A stretch of DNA of 64,000 bases from Chitinophaga pinensis. GTDB taxonomy: Bacteria; Bacteroidota; Bacteroidia; M30B66. Location: the NCBI GenBank assembly GCA_945883545.1, contig CAMCXT010000009.1, positions 1-64,000 on the forward strand, given 5' to 3'. Of this stretch, positions 21,107 to 33,900 are shown piece by piece (position 1 is the first letter of the stretch; each line of letters starts with the position of its first letter). A program made the position numbers and the translations under genes. The notes below the pieces were generated by a model. The model was not told where the DNA came from. It saw only the letters and a list, made by a program, of their open reading frames with translations, and did not search any database.

Positions 21107-21817
21107 TTAGTCTTTACGGCCACCGAACAAACGGAGGAGAAAAAGAAACAAATTGATGAAATCTAAGTACAGCGTTAATGCTCCAACGATCGACATTTTC
21201 TTTTCAGCTGCTTCACCATCGAAGCCATAGATCGCAATGTCTTTAATTTTCTGCGTGTCGTAAGCGATCAAAGCAGTGAAGATTGCCACACCAGCATAGC
21301 TGATGATCCAGTAAAGGGTTTCACTTTCGAGGAAGAAGTTCACGATCGAAGCCAAGATAATCCCCACCAATGCCATGATGGCGATCGATCCGATTTTCGA
21401 TAAATCGGCCTTGGTAAAATAACCGTACACGCTCATCACGCCGAAAGTACCTGCAGTGATAAAGAAGGTTAATGCAATCGATGATGATGTGTAAATCAAG
21501 AAGATCGACGAAAAGATCAATCCGTTCAATGCAGAATACACAATAAAGATTGCAGTTGCTGTAGTCGGCGACATAGTTTTAATCGCTACTGTTAGCCAAC
21601 CTACAAGTAAAAATGTTCCGATGATCAATGCCCAAAAAGTAATCTTGCTGGCAAATACCAATTCAAGTAAAGTTTCAGACGACGCAGTATAGAGTGCAAC
21701 CAAGCCTGTGATGGCCAATGCCATGGTCATCCAACCATACACTTTCGTCATAAACTGTGTAACCTCTGTTGCATCTCTGCCTTGGGTTAAAATGCTGTCG
21801 ATAGGATCTTGCATCAT
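21107..21817 (-). CDS. Bax inhibitor-1/YccA family membrane protein
   Basis: TEVTQFMTKVYGWMTMALAITGLVALY, seven TM segments, AYDTQKIKDIA, ALTLYLDFINLFLFLLRLFGGRKD. Confidence 0.94.
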   Translation of the reverse strand: MMQDPIDSILTQGRDATEVTQFMTKVYGWMTMALAITGLVALYTASSETLLELVFASKITFWALIIGTFLLVGWLTVAIKTMSPTTATAIFIVYSALNGLIFSSIFLIYTSSSIALTFFITAGTFGVMSVYGYFTKADLSKIGSIAIMALVGIILASIVNFFLESETLYWIISYAGVAIFTALIAYDTQKIKDIAIYGFDGEAAEKKMSIVGALTLYLDFINLFLFLLRLFGGRKD

Positions 21818-21865
21818 AGTGTTAAGATTTTTCTCAAAAGTACATTTCATTTGAATTCAACCACA

Positions 21866-21903
21866 AAAAAAAAGAGCCTCCGTTTCGGGAAGCTCTTTCA
21901 AAA
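21866..21903 (-). terminator. Rho-independent terminator-like hairpin
   Basis: AAGAGC...GCTCTT arms between A and T tracts, downstream of the giant gene. Confidence 0.6.
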
Positions 21904-21916
21904 AGGATCGTTTTAA

Positions 21917-24900
21917 TTAGTTTTTCATCAATGGTAAGTTGTACACTTTACCATCAGCCGCTTCCACTGTTACCAGGTATTTACCCGGAGCAAGGTTGTC
22001 GGTTTGAAGCGTAAATGGTGTCATGCCTTTTTCCATTACAATTTGGAAGTTAGAGATCAATCGGCCAGTTACATCTGTTACGCGAACCCAACCTTTTCCG
22101 CTGGAAGCGGTATTGATCATCACATGTGCATATTCAACCGCAGGGTTAGGGAAGAGCGCTGCGCCTTGAACCATGCCTGAACCGAAGTTCACTGCAACAG
22201 GATCGAACACTTCGAAGTCGCCGTTAAAGTCGGTTTGACGCAAACGGTAATAAGAAACGCCCATCACTGGTTGTACATCTACAAAGCTGTAACTTCTGGT
22301 TGAACTTGAGTTTCCTGCACCATTCACAGTTCCGATAGGTGTGAAAATGGATGCATCAACCGAACGTTCAACAGTGAAGAAGTCGTTGTTGATTTCTGAA
22401 GCTGTTGTCCAACTTACCAATACTGTATTGCCTACTGGTTCAGCATCGAACGATAACAACTCGATCGGAAGTGGAGCTCCATCACCGGCTGCCGAGAAAT
22501 CGGAGAATGTGGTGAGGTTATCCCAAGTGAAGGTGTTCAAGGCCAAATCGTGGTTAGCTGCAGTTCCATCGATTGCCAATGCACCAGAACCTGGAGAACT
22601 TACCCAACCTGGTGTTGCTGTTGCAGTGCTGTATTTCGCCGGACGGTAGGTCGCGTCGTTTCCAACAATATCGGTATCGGCATATTTGTAAGTAACATCA
22701 TACACCGGACTCGCTGCAAGGCCAGAAGGCACCACACTCCAGTAACGGTTGATGTAGCTTGTTGCGGCATTTGTACCCACTGCATTTGGATGCGGAAGTG
22801 GAGTCATAGAAGCTTGCAGATAAGCTCCAGCCTGTGCACCATTGTCGAGTACAACATCGAATGGAGTGAACTGAGCAACATCACCAATTGGGAAGTTGTA
22901 AGTTGTTGCATTGGTGTTCGCGAAGAAGCGAATGTTACCACCATTGGTTACGATATAGTTTGTTGTTGTAGCGCCGGTGATAGTTCCGTTTACCGATGAA
23001 GTACCAACCAAAAGTTGATTGTTGTTCAAGTCGAATTTACCACTCACGAAGTTGAAGTTGTTCAACACAGTAACATTCGAAGCACTAGCCATTGCCAAGT
23101 TTCCAGTTACTGGTGAAACTTCCAAGTCGTAGAATGTTTCTGCAGTTACAGTTCCGCCAACAGTGATAGTTTGGTCCCCAGCGTTTTGACGATCGAAGAT
23201 TACTTTCTTGCTGTTGTGAACGAATGCCGAAGTGGCTCCAGTGCGGGTCCAGTTTCCTCCGATGTTGAATGATCCGGTGTAAGCAGGAGTAAGGGTAAAT
23301 GTACCACTTGTGATGGTAAGGTTACCTCTTAGTGCACGGGTGCTTTGCAATTGAAGATCGGTTCCGATGTCGTTGATTTCAACATTCCAAGGAATACCAG
23401 GATTGCCTGAAGCAATTGCACCAGATGCCCAAGTTTTATCGTTGATTCCAACTTGGTAATCCACAGTGTTTGCAAAACGAAGGATTGAATTCACACCGTA
23501 ATAACATGGGTTCAACACTTGACCAACTGATCCTCCAAGAAGTACTTGAAGTGTTCCGTTGATTGTGGTTGGACTACCAGCACCAAAGTCGATCGCTCCA
23601 TCACCGATACGAACCAATACATCCGTATCAAATACGAGTTGCGTTCCACCGAAGCTAGATACTGTTTTCGTGTATTGGAGCGGTACGTTAGTTCCCAAGC
23701 CTGTTATATCGAAACGTGATCCAGCTGTACCAGTGATTGTGCGTGTTCCACCACCGCTAACGGTAATGCTACCTGAGAATGATGGAGAGGCAACACGTCC
23801 ACGTGCCACCAAGGTAAATCCACCGAGGTTTAAGTCGCCGCCTGCAAGCACCAAGTCGCGGTTGAAGGTGCGATTTGTACTCAATGTAGCAGTTGCTCCA
23901 GTAGTCACGATAAGGTCACGTACTACATCAGAAGTTCCAAGGAATTCTACATCTGTAGTAAGGTTCGCACGGTACTCAACATCATACACATCTCCAATGT
24001 TTACAGTTGGAGGAGCTGTCATAATACCAGCTTCACGGGCAATTTTAGAAGTGTTTGCCATTGTGCAGGCAAAACCGTTAAGTTCAAATGTACCATTCAA
24101 TAAACTCAAACGGTTGTTGATCTGAGAATTGGTGGTGATCAAAACTGTTGAGCCAGTATTGTTGATCGACAAGAAATCGAAAGTTGCAATTCCTGAAATA
24201 GTTTGAGGAGTTGTACCGTTCATTTCGACTTCGCGGCCGTTTTGTGTTAAAGTTCCACCACCATTTCTAGAAAGGTTGCCAGCAACTTTCACATCTCCAC
24301 CAACTGCTGTTGATAGGGTGAGGGTTCCACTTGCAGCGCCACCTACCGAAAGATTACCACGAACGATCAACGGATTTGCCATTGCGCCCATACTCACGTT
24401 TCCACCATTGTTCAAGGTGAGGTTTCCAGCGATTTCGCAAGTTGCAGACCCTGCTGCCAAGTTCACTGTGGTTACGGTTCCGTTTTGGTCAACTAAAACG
24501 TTGTGCGGATAACCCGGGCCAGCATTTGTGCTCCACTCTAAGCCTCTGCCGTAAGCTGAACCTGTGAAGTAACGAAGTGTTGATCCAGTAGCATAGCTCG
24601 GTGCATTGGTCGATACGAAACCGCCCAAGGCAATTTGCAATGTTCCGTTGATAGTAGAAGTTGTTGCACCGAAGTTCATTCCGCTGTTCAAGGCAACTGT
24701 AACATTCGAACCGAAGTTCAATGTAGCACCGCCCGATGGTGTTACGGTTTTGGTTCCGTTTTGGATCGAGAATACCGAACCTACTCCACCGTTGATACTT
24801 GCCACACCTGAAGGAAGGTTGATGTTTCCACCTGTTCCTGTGATAGCCATTGTGCGGCCATTCAAATCGATCGTATTGCCGGCACTTACTTCAAGCACGT

Positions 24901-27900
24901 TACCAACGCTTGCCGTTACGTTAACATTTGTAGGTTCAACACTATCGAGGATCAGATTTCCTGCTGATTTGTTAACCAACAAGTAAGAGAAACTTTCTGT
25001 GCCTCCACCAGTAACAGATACTGTTTGGTTGGCTGCACCATTGAAGAATACTGCTCTTCCGTTTGAAGTAAATCCTGCAGATACGTTACGTGTCCAATTT
25101 CCTCCTACAAACAAGTCGCCTGTTGTACCATTGAGTGCCAAGCTTCCTGATGTGATGGTCATATTTCCACCCAAGCCACGGTTCGCTGCTGGCATGTTCA
25201 AGGTTGTTCCTTGGATGGTTACATTTTGAGGAATACCTAAGCCTGGAGCACCAGTGCCTGTCCATTCGTTAGACACACCATATGCAGCACCAGTGTTGTA
25301 AATCAACGTCGAAGCATCACCATAAGTAAGTGGCGCTGTTAATGATCCACCTGCATTGATTTGGAAATTACCAGTTACCGTTGGCGTTGTGCTGATTGTT
25401 GTATTTCCGTTGATTGTTAAGTTGTTGATGGTTACAGGATTTCCACCTGAAATACCCATCACACCATTGGTTACCACTGTACCAGCACCGAAGTTCAATG
25501 CACCACCAGTATTGTTTGCCAAAGCACCACCAGTTAAGAAGGTGAGCACTTTAGAACCATCCAAGGTTAGTAAACCTGAACCTGCGAAGGTTAATCCAAC
25601 TACTGTATTTGGATTTGGATCAATCAAGTTCACTGTTACGTTGTGGTTGATACAAACGTTAGAACCTGCTGGTGGAACGAATCCATCTGTCCAAGTTGAA
25701 CCGTTGTTCCAAGTACCGTTTATAGCGGTCGACTGGCAACCAAGGATACCTGTAAGGTTACCTACCACAAAGTTTTGTGCTGATAAGGTTCCTGTGTAGT
25801 TTGCTGTAGACTGTGAAGTGTAAGGGTTAGATCCTGTTGTTGCCAAGGTTGGACGAACTTGCCAGTTTGTTCCATAGTTACCATGGTAAAGCGACGCTGC
25901 AATGTTCAATGAACCTGCATTCGAAGATCCTGGCCAAGTGAAATTGGTGATCAAGCTGTTCGAACCAGCTGTTCCAGCCGACTCATCAATAAACCATTCT
26001 AGGTTTACCATTTCAGCATTGTTGTTCAAGGTAGCTGTAAAGGCTGGAGCTGTTCTCACACGTACACCCAAGCGTTCTGCTGTTCCTTGCTGTGTTAAAC
26101 TCGCAGGAGCATAAGTTGAAGTTGTTGGTCCAACAGGGAAAACATTTGCAGTGTTGTTCACATTTCTGAAAAGTTGACCAGCACCATTGGTTACTACATA
26201 TGAAGAAGTGTTACCTCCAGTGATGCTTGTGGTGGTTACATTGTTCGCTCCAAGAATCAAGAAGCCAGTTGTGAAATCAAGGGTTTGATTTACAGTGATA
26301 GGTTGATTCAAGGTTACTGTAGCACCAACCGATTTCTGCATCAACATGAATTCGAAAGTTTCAGCACTTGGTGCTGTGATGCTTGCATTGGTTGCTCCGA
26401 TAAAGAACACTCCACGGCCGTTAGCGCCAGTTCCTGCAAACACACCGTTCGCGGTGCGCGTCCAGTTGCCACCTACACGAATTGCAGGGCTTAAACCATT
26501 GGTAGAAAGTGTAAGTGTTGATGTTCCTGTGTTGCTACCAATATTCAAGTCGCCGTTTACTGTGATGCCTTGTGCTGTTGATTGCATATTCAATGAACCT
26601 GCACTTCCTGTTTGACCTAGGCTTAATGTGTTTACCACACCTAAGTCAGCACCTGGAGTTCCGATGTTCAATGTAGTTCCGTTTTGGATGATCACATTTC
26701 CAGGATATCCAGCAGGGCCAGTGGCTGATGTCCACTCTACGAAACGACCGTAAGTGCCACCACTGTTGTATACCAAGTTTGCAGTTGCTGCGTAAACCGG
26801 AATACGACTGTTGCCATCCACCGAAGCAACGTTTCCGTTTGCATCGATGCGCAAAGTGCCTGTACCCAATACGTTGAAGCTGCCGTAGCGCACTTCGAAG
26901 TTGCTGCGACCAAGTGCTAAAGTAGCGCCTGTGCTCACGTTCGCATTGAATACTTTGGCTGTCGTTACGTTCGATCCGTTCACAGTTACATTTCCTGTAA
27001 CTGCCAAGGTAAGGTCGTTGCCTACACCTGCGTCAGTTCCCAAAAGGTTACCCGTTACTTCAAGTGTTGCAACTGCGCCACTCATGGTAAGGGTTACTGC
27101 ACCTGTCGATTGAAGGTTTCCTGAAAGGATTCTCACATTTCCACTCACCGTGCGGCTAAATGGAAGCAATACGTTCACTGTGTTGTTTGCGGTGAAGTTC
27201 ACCGGACCACTTGCTGCTGGGAATTCAAAAGCATTTGGTGTTTGTGAACTTGTTCCGTTGTAAGATAGGGTAGAAGCTGCACCGTAAGTCAAGGCATTGG
27301 TGATGATCGATCCGCTTTGGTTCACGCGGAGTGTTCCTGCAATCGAAGAACCTGCACTTGGATTCACCGCACCGTTGATCGTTACATTGTTAAATGGCAC
27401 ACCTGCAGATGAGGTAACTGTTCCTGTTCCAGCGAATACTACTGTTCCAGTTCCACCTGTGAAGGTAGCTGCACCATTCGCAAATGTTGAAGCATTCGCC
27501 ATCGTGAGCACACCGCCTGAGGTCATGTCGATAGAACCACCGTTGGTTAATGTTGTGTTCACAGTAAGTGTTCCAGCTGCACCGAAAGTGAGTGAGCTAG
27601 CTGAACGGATTGTTAATGTATTTGGATTGTTTCCTACCACACCGTTTGCAGTTACTGCGTGAGCAATGGTTACTGCAACTGATGCTGGTGGAACTTGTCC
27701 GCCCAACCAAGTTGGATTAAGGTTCCAATCAGTCGATGCGTTCGAAATCCAACCCAAGAAGTTAAATGCCGCACTTGCCGAACCTGAAGTGATCGTGTTG
27801 GTTACTAAAACCGTTGCGCCCGATGCATTTTGTGCAACTACTGCTGTGATGGTTGTGCTATTCACTACTGAGAATGTTGTAGCAGGTAATCCACCGATTG

Positions 27901-30900
27901 ATACCGACATGCTTCCAGTTGAAGTGAAGCCAGTTCCTGTGATGGTGAGTGTTTGTCCAACATATCCTGTGTTATCCAACTGACCAGCAAATGTTGGTGA
28001 AGTAGGAATTACTGTTGTGATGGTTGGATCTGCTACTGGAAGTGCAAAGGCTAAGAATTGTGTATTGCCTGCACTGAAGTTTGAGTTTTGGATTTGATTG
28101 CCAGATGGCGTACCACCAATATATACGTATGTGCCAGTTGCAGTTGTGGTGCTTCTTGCAATAGAAGTTAATGGTGCTACTGCAGTTGGGCGGCTTAAAG
28201 TAAACTGACTACCGTTGAAGTTACCTGATGCCGAAAGCGACCAGTATTCTGTTCCACTTAAAGTTCCAACAGAGTTTGGATCTGCTGTTCCGCCCGAACT
28301 TGCATTGAAGGCTTGCATTGTTACCGAAACTGCGCCAGCACCTGTAGTTGGGTTCACCAAGCTAGCAGGTAGGTAAGCTACAGGGCCTACTTTTCCGATT
28401 GGGAAATCATAAGTTGACCCTGTAACCAGGGAAGAAGGCAAACTGCGGTTTAGGCTTCCACTCACAAATGAGTTTGCAGAGCCGCCTGTTACTGCCGTGG
28501 TGGCTGTATTGGTTAACGAAAGGATATTTCCACTTGTGTTGAGGATACCTGTTCCAAGAACCAATTGGTTCGATACTGCCTTATTCGCAGCAATCGTTAC
28601 CTGATCGGTTGCAGTGGCTTTGTCGAGATACATATTTACTATCGAAGCTGGCAAGCCTGTACCTGCTGCTTGTGGTGTAATGCTTCCAACGAATCCATAA
28701 GATGCAGTAGTTGGGAATGTTCTGGTGTCGGTTTGGATGTTTCCAGTTGCACCTGAAGCATCGATGGTTCCACCGTATTTCAAGGTCGATCCTGCTGCAA
28801 GTACAAATGAACTTGTTCCTGCATCAGCGATTGTGAATGCACTTCCCAATTGGAAGCAAGTTGGACTTTGAACTGTCATTGTTCCACGAAGACCGAAGCC
28901 GGCATTTGCTACAACGTTCGCTTGAGTAGCCGCAACCGATGCTGCAGTTGAATTCAATTCTACGTTATTATAAGTAACAGTTCCGCGGAGCGAATGTGTT
29001 TGACCAGCACCCGAACCGTACAATTCAACTGTACCACCAGTGAGGGTGTAAGTACCTGTTAATTGTGGAAGTGTAGTGTTGAGCGAACTCATGCGGAAAC
29101 GGCTAGTTCCAGTCATGTTCAATGCAGATGTACCATCGAAGTTGTTGTTTACTACATCGAGGATCGCTGCATCTTGAATCGTTACTAAGTCGTTAAGTGA
29201 AGCAGCTGGCAAGGCAGACGAAAGCGTTTTTGTTCCACTGTTGCTGAATGCCAAGTTTACGTAATCTCTCGCACCGCGAAGGATCTGGTTGCCCGCTCCA
29301 TCGAGGTTGATTGTTCCTGCAGTTAATGTGTAAGCACCAGTAAGCTGCGGACAAGTTGTAAGTTCACCGATACGGTATTCTCCACCTGTCATTACCAATC
29401 TACCTGTTGAGGTTACTGGCGCTGCAGCAGGAGAAATTAAGGTTCCTTGGCGGATTTCCAATTTACCTCCCAATGCGTCGATTGTTGTAGCGTTGGTAAT
29501 TCCTATTGGGTTGCTTAATGTTAAGGTAGTTGCTAAGGCATTTTGCTCAACAATCACCACTTTACCAGATGAAGTATTTGCTAAACCATCACCAGTTACT
29601 TGGTTCGCACGGCCTTGGTACCAGAAGGTAGCCAATTGGTTGAAGGTCTTATTGGATGTAGAATACTGTACGTTACCCAAAGTTCCAGATGCTTGTTGTA
29701 TACCATCAGGAGAAGTAATCACCAAGGTTGATCCTTGATTCGAAGCAAAGGTATTCGTTCCTAATGGAGCAGTAGTTGTTTTGTTGATGTTCAATGCGGT
29801 TGTTCCTAAGGTGTTGAAGCCGAAGTCTAACAATGCGTTGTTGCTCACTGTAATTGCGGCAGTATAACTTCCAACCGAATTGGTGGACAAATTTTGTGTG
29901 CGCAGTTTCACAAAGGTTGGAAGTGTTCCATCTCCAATAGTGATAGGCACTGCTACTGCCACAGGTGCAACATCCAAAATGTTTGGATCGGCCAATGTAC
30001 CTCCACGTAAATTCAAGCCGATTCGTGAAGGTGTTCCCGTACCACCATCGTTTGTGAATGAAGTTACTGTAGAGCCTACAATGAAATCGCCCAATACAGT
30101 AACGCTTCCATTAAGCGCTGTTGGAGTATTTAATCCTGTATAGTGCAATTTCAAGCCATCGTTCGATCCAATCTCAACGTTTCCGTTAATGGTGAATTGG
30201 TGGTTGAAAGCTGAGTTTGAATAGCTACTTCCGAATGAGAAGTTACCATCAAAAACAGTCAAGTTTCCATTGATCACATAACCATTCGTTCCAGTTTGAT
30301 TGGTTGCTCCTGTAATCCAGAAAGCTGAAGTGTTGCTAATGTCAACATCGTTTTCTGCCAAGTTGATGATTCCAATAGGACCACCAACAAGTTGCCAGTT
30401 TGCAGTTGTTGCCACATCTATTACGATGTTACCAAACTTATATCCATTGGCATTGCTAGTGATCGCAGTAGCAATATTGAAAAGTGCCGCAGTTGTTGAA
30501 GAAGCCGTCCAGTTCCAGTCGTTGATTGTTAATGTTGATCCACCTTCGAAAAGCTCAACACCTTCCCACATTGGGTGGTTGTTCACGATTGATGGCTGAT
30601 TGATCACCATTTCACCACCCGATCTTACGATCAAGTTACCTGTAGCAGGAAGGTCCATATCACCTTGAAGTACAAACTGACCACCGTCGAGCACTTCGAT
30701 CTTTCTTCCTGCATTGATGATTTCTGAAATTGGCGTCACATCATCGTCGTTGAAAGTAAGATCACCACCACTTAAAATGATGATGTCGTTGTAACGGTAT
30801 TGTGAGTTACCACCGCCAGCGATGAATTGCTTGTCGATAATGATTCGTGATGGCGGTGTGCCTAAGTTAGCTAACGATTGTGGAGATGGCACTACTGCAT

Positions 30901-33900
30901 TCCAGTTGGTTCCATCAAATTGCTCCCATGAATTGTTGAATGAGAAGTCGGCGCCATCGAATGCTGGACGGTAATCGCCAACCAAGAAAGTGAACACATT
31001 TACATTGAATGGATTCGATACCGAACTGTTGCTCGAAGCCAAGCCAGTTGTATTTGCTGTTATCGTGATCGCTGTTTGTGGACCACTCGTGTATTGTACC
31101 GTTGAGAAAGTGACTACACCTGTATGCGGTGCAGTGATGCTCGCACTTGGTGTGGCTGGCGAAATGTTTACGCCCGAAGTGGCAAGTGTTACTGTGCGGT
31201 TGCTGTCGAAATCGCGGTTGCCCAATGCATCTGCAAACTGTATAGCAAATGCAGCCATGTTCACACTCACTGAGGTGTTGTTTGGTTGCGTTGAGAAGTT
31301 GATGCGGTCTGCTGTTACTTCGATTCGGTTGCGGTCTGCAGTTGTTTCAGAATTCACCGTACTGAATGTGGTGAACTGTGAATTGGTCGACAATGCCGTA
31401 ACATCAGACGGTGTAAAACTGAATGAAAACTGCTGATTGTCGGTAACAGTTGCTTGGAAGCTCACTCGAACCGTAATGATTCGGTTTCCATTGTCTGGCG
31501 CTGTTACCTCTGTTCCAGTTAAACCAGTGAAGGTTACGGTTGGACCAGTTACTGCTGCTTCAGCAATTTCTGTAACGCCATTGTACAATGCCAAACGGCG
31601 AAGATTCTGCCAGTTGGTGATGTTCAATGTGATGGCATTCAAGGTTGTTCCCAAGTTGTCCGCATCGGTGTTGGTTGGACCACCATCTTGAATTCTGAAT
31701 TCCATTACAGCCAATGAAGTCGCTACCAAGTTGGTTGTTTGATTGGCAACTGTGCTGTAATCGATGTTTTGTGGTGTTGTTGAGGTGTTGAAAGCAATGG
31801 TCGACAAGTTACTTGGTGTTCCAGTACCTTGAATGTTGAAGTTGTAAATCGCTTCATCGCTATCGTCGTTGTTGATGGTGATGTTCGCTGATCTCAAGCC
31901 AATCGCAGCTGGAGTGAAGGTAACTATAAAGTTAGAACTACCACCAGAAGCAATTGCAGCAGAAGGAGGAGTGGTTACAGTATAATCACCAGCTTGTGCG
32001 CCACCAATTACGATTGGTAAGGTGATGTTCAAGGTGCCAGTTCCAGTGTTTTGGATCGTGAACGTTCTGGTGAAGGTTGCTCCCCAAGCTACGTTCGCAA
32101 AATCTGTGTGGTCGAGAACACTTGGAGTAACATCATTGTCGACAATGTTTGCCGCATTTCCTGTAACGTTGATCTCAGGTGTTGGAGCAGTAACATTGAT
32201 CTGCACTTGATTCGACCTAACCGTGTTTGAACATGGTGCGCCGTAAGTGCTTTCGCATACTATATAATATGTACCTGCTCCAGCAAAGTTTGGAATTTGC
32301 GTTGTGGTTGTTCCCAAGTTCACTGTGTATGGTCCGCCTGATGCAGTTCCGTATTTCCACTGACGGCTTGTTGGCGTTACGCCTTCGGTTACCGTTAGGG
32401 TAGTTCCGTTTGAACTTGTAGCAATGTTTTGGGTGGTTGCAGGAGCAATTGAAGTACTCGAATTGCTAATGCTGATGTTCGTGCCATTGTCGCTACCGTT
32501 TACTGTTGGAGCCGATGAAACCACACGGATTCTGTAGCCAGTGCCTGTGGTTGTTAATGCAGGGATAGTTGCACTGATCGACTGTGAACCTGATGCGTTT
32601 GATGTTACCGATTGCAAGTTTGTTGGTGCCGCAAATGATCCAGAGGCATTAGAAAGTTGTGCGGTGAAAATGGCTGTTCCGTTCGGGAAGTTTGCTGATG
32701 GCGTATAAGTGAATGGTACACTTACACCTGTCGCACCTGCACAGAAAGGAGATCCGGAAACCGCACTGGTAGTAATGGTTCCAATAGAAACCACATTCCC
32801 TGTGAAGCTGAAATTGTTGATACTATATGTAGTAGTAGTAGCTGTCAATGCATTCGCATAAATACGGAAAGTGATTGGAGCACTGATGCTTTGGTAAGCT
32901 GCACCACTTAATGAAATTGTTGTTCCTGTAACTGTTGGTGCACCGATGTTCGCTGTGTAACCGTCTACACTAGAGCGCATGGTGATGGTTGGCGTACCTG
33001 CACCTGACACTTGTGCAGTGTAAATGAAACTGTTGAAGTTAATTACGTAGCCGGCAGCAGGAGTAAGTGTGAATTCGAAATACTTCGCTGGATCTAATGC
33101 GCCTGTAGGCCAGTTGGTGGTATTGTAACGATCGTTACCAACGTTGCTATTAACACCACTTCTTCCAATACCTGAAACAGTAAGGTTAGCTGTTACCACA
33201 TCGCCAGTTGTGTATGGATTTGTTAAACCTGGATCTGTTCCTGTAATTGGATTCGACCATATAGACACTGGCGGTGTTCCACATCCCATCGCAGCGCTTT
33301 CGCCACCAGTGATGATGCCACCTTCGAAATTCGTAATCGTATTTGAAATGGTATTTGGTCCTGTGTTTACTGCGTTCTGACACAACCAAGCCGTGTTGCC
33401 AGCGTTGCGCAAACCACCAAACAGGTTGGCTTCTGTGCCTACGATGTCGGCAGTTAAATATGTAGCAGTGTAAGTTGCACTGAATGCAGAGATTCCAGAT
33501 GGATTCAACACCCAGTAGCGGCTCAAGTTATCTGTAACAGAACCATTTGATGGATGGATGGCATCTGCCAAACGAACCCCCAAGAATGCTGAAGAGAATG
33601 TTCCGCTGGCGAAGTTCACCGTGATCGGACTGTACTCGGCTGTTGTTGTGTTGTCGCCCACTGGATAGGTAAACAAGCCTGCCGCTGTGAAGGTCTTGCG
33701 CAATTCACCGGTTCCGTCGGCAACTACCATGTTCGACGCGTTTAATGTGCCTGAAACGGTAGATGCAGCGCCAAGTGTTAAGTTGTTGCTTCCCAGGGTA
33801 AGGCGGCCTGATGTTAAGTTTAAGGCACCACTTAGGCTCACGTTTGTGCTCAAGCTTGCACCAGCAACATTGTTAAGGGTAAGACTTCCCACAGTATTTG

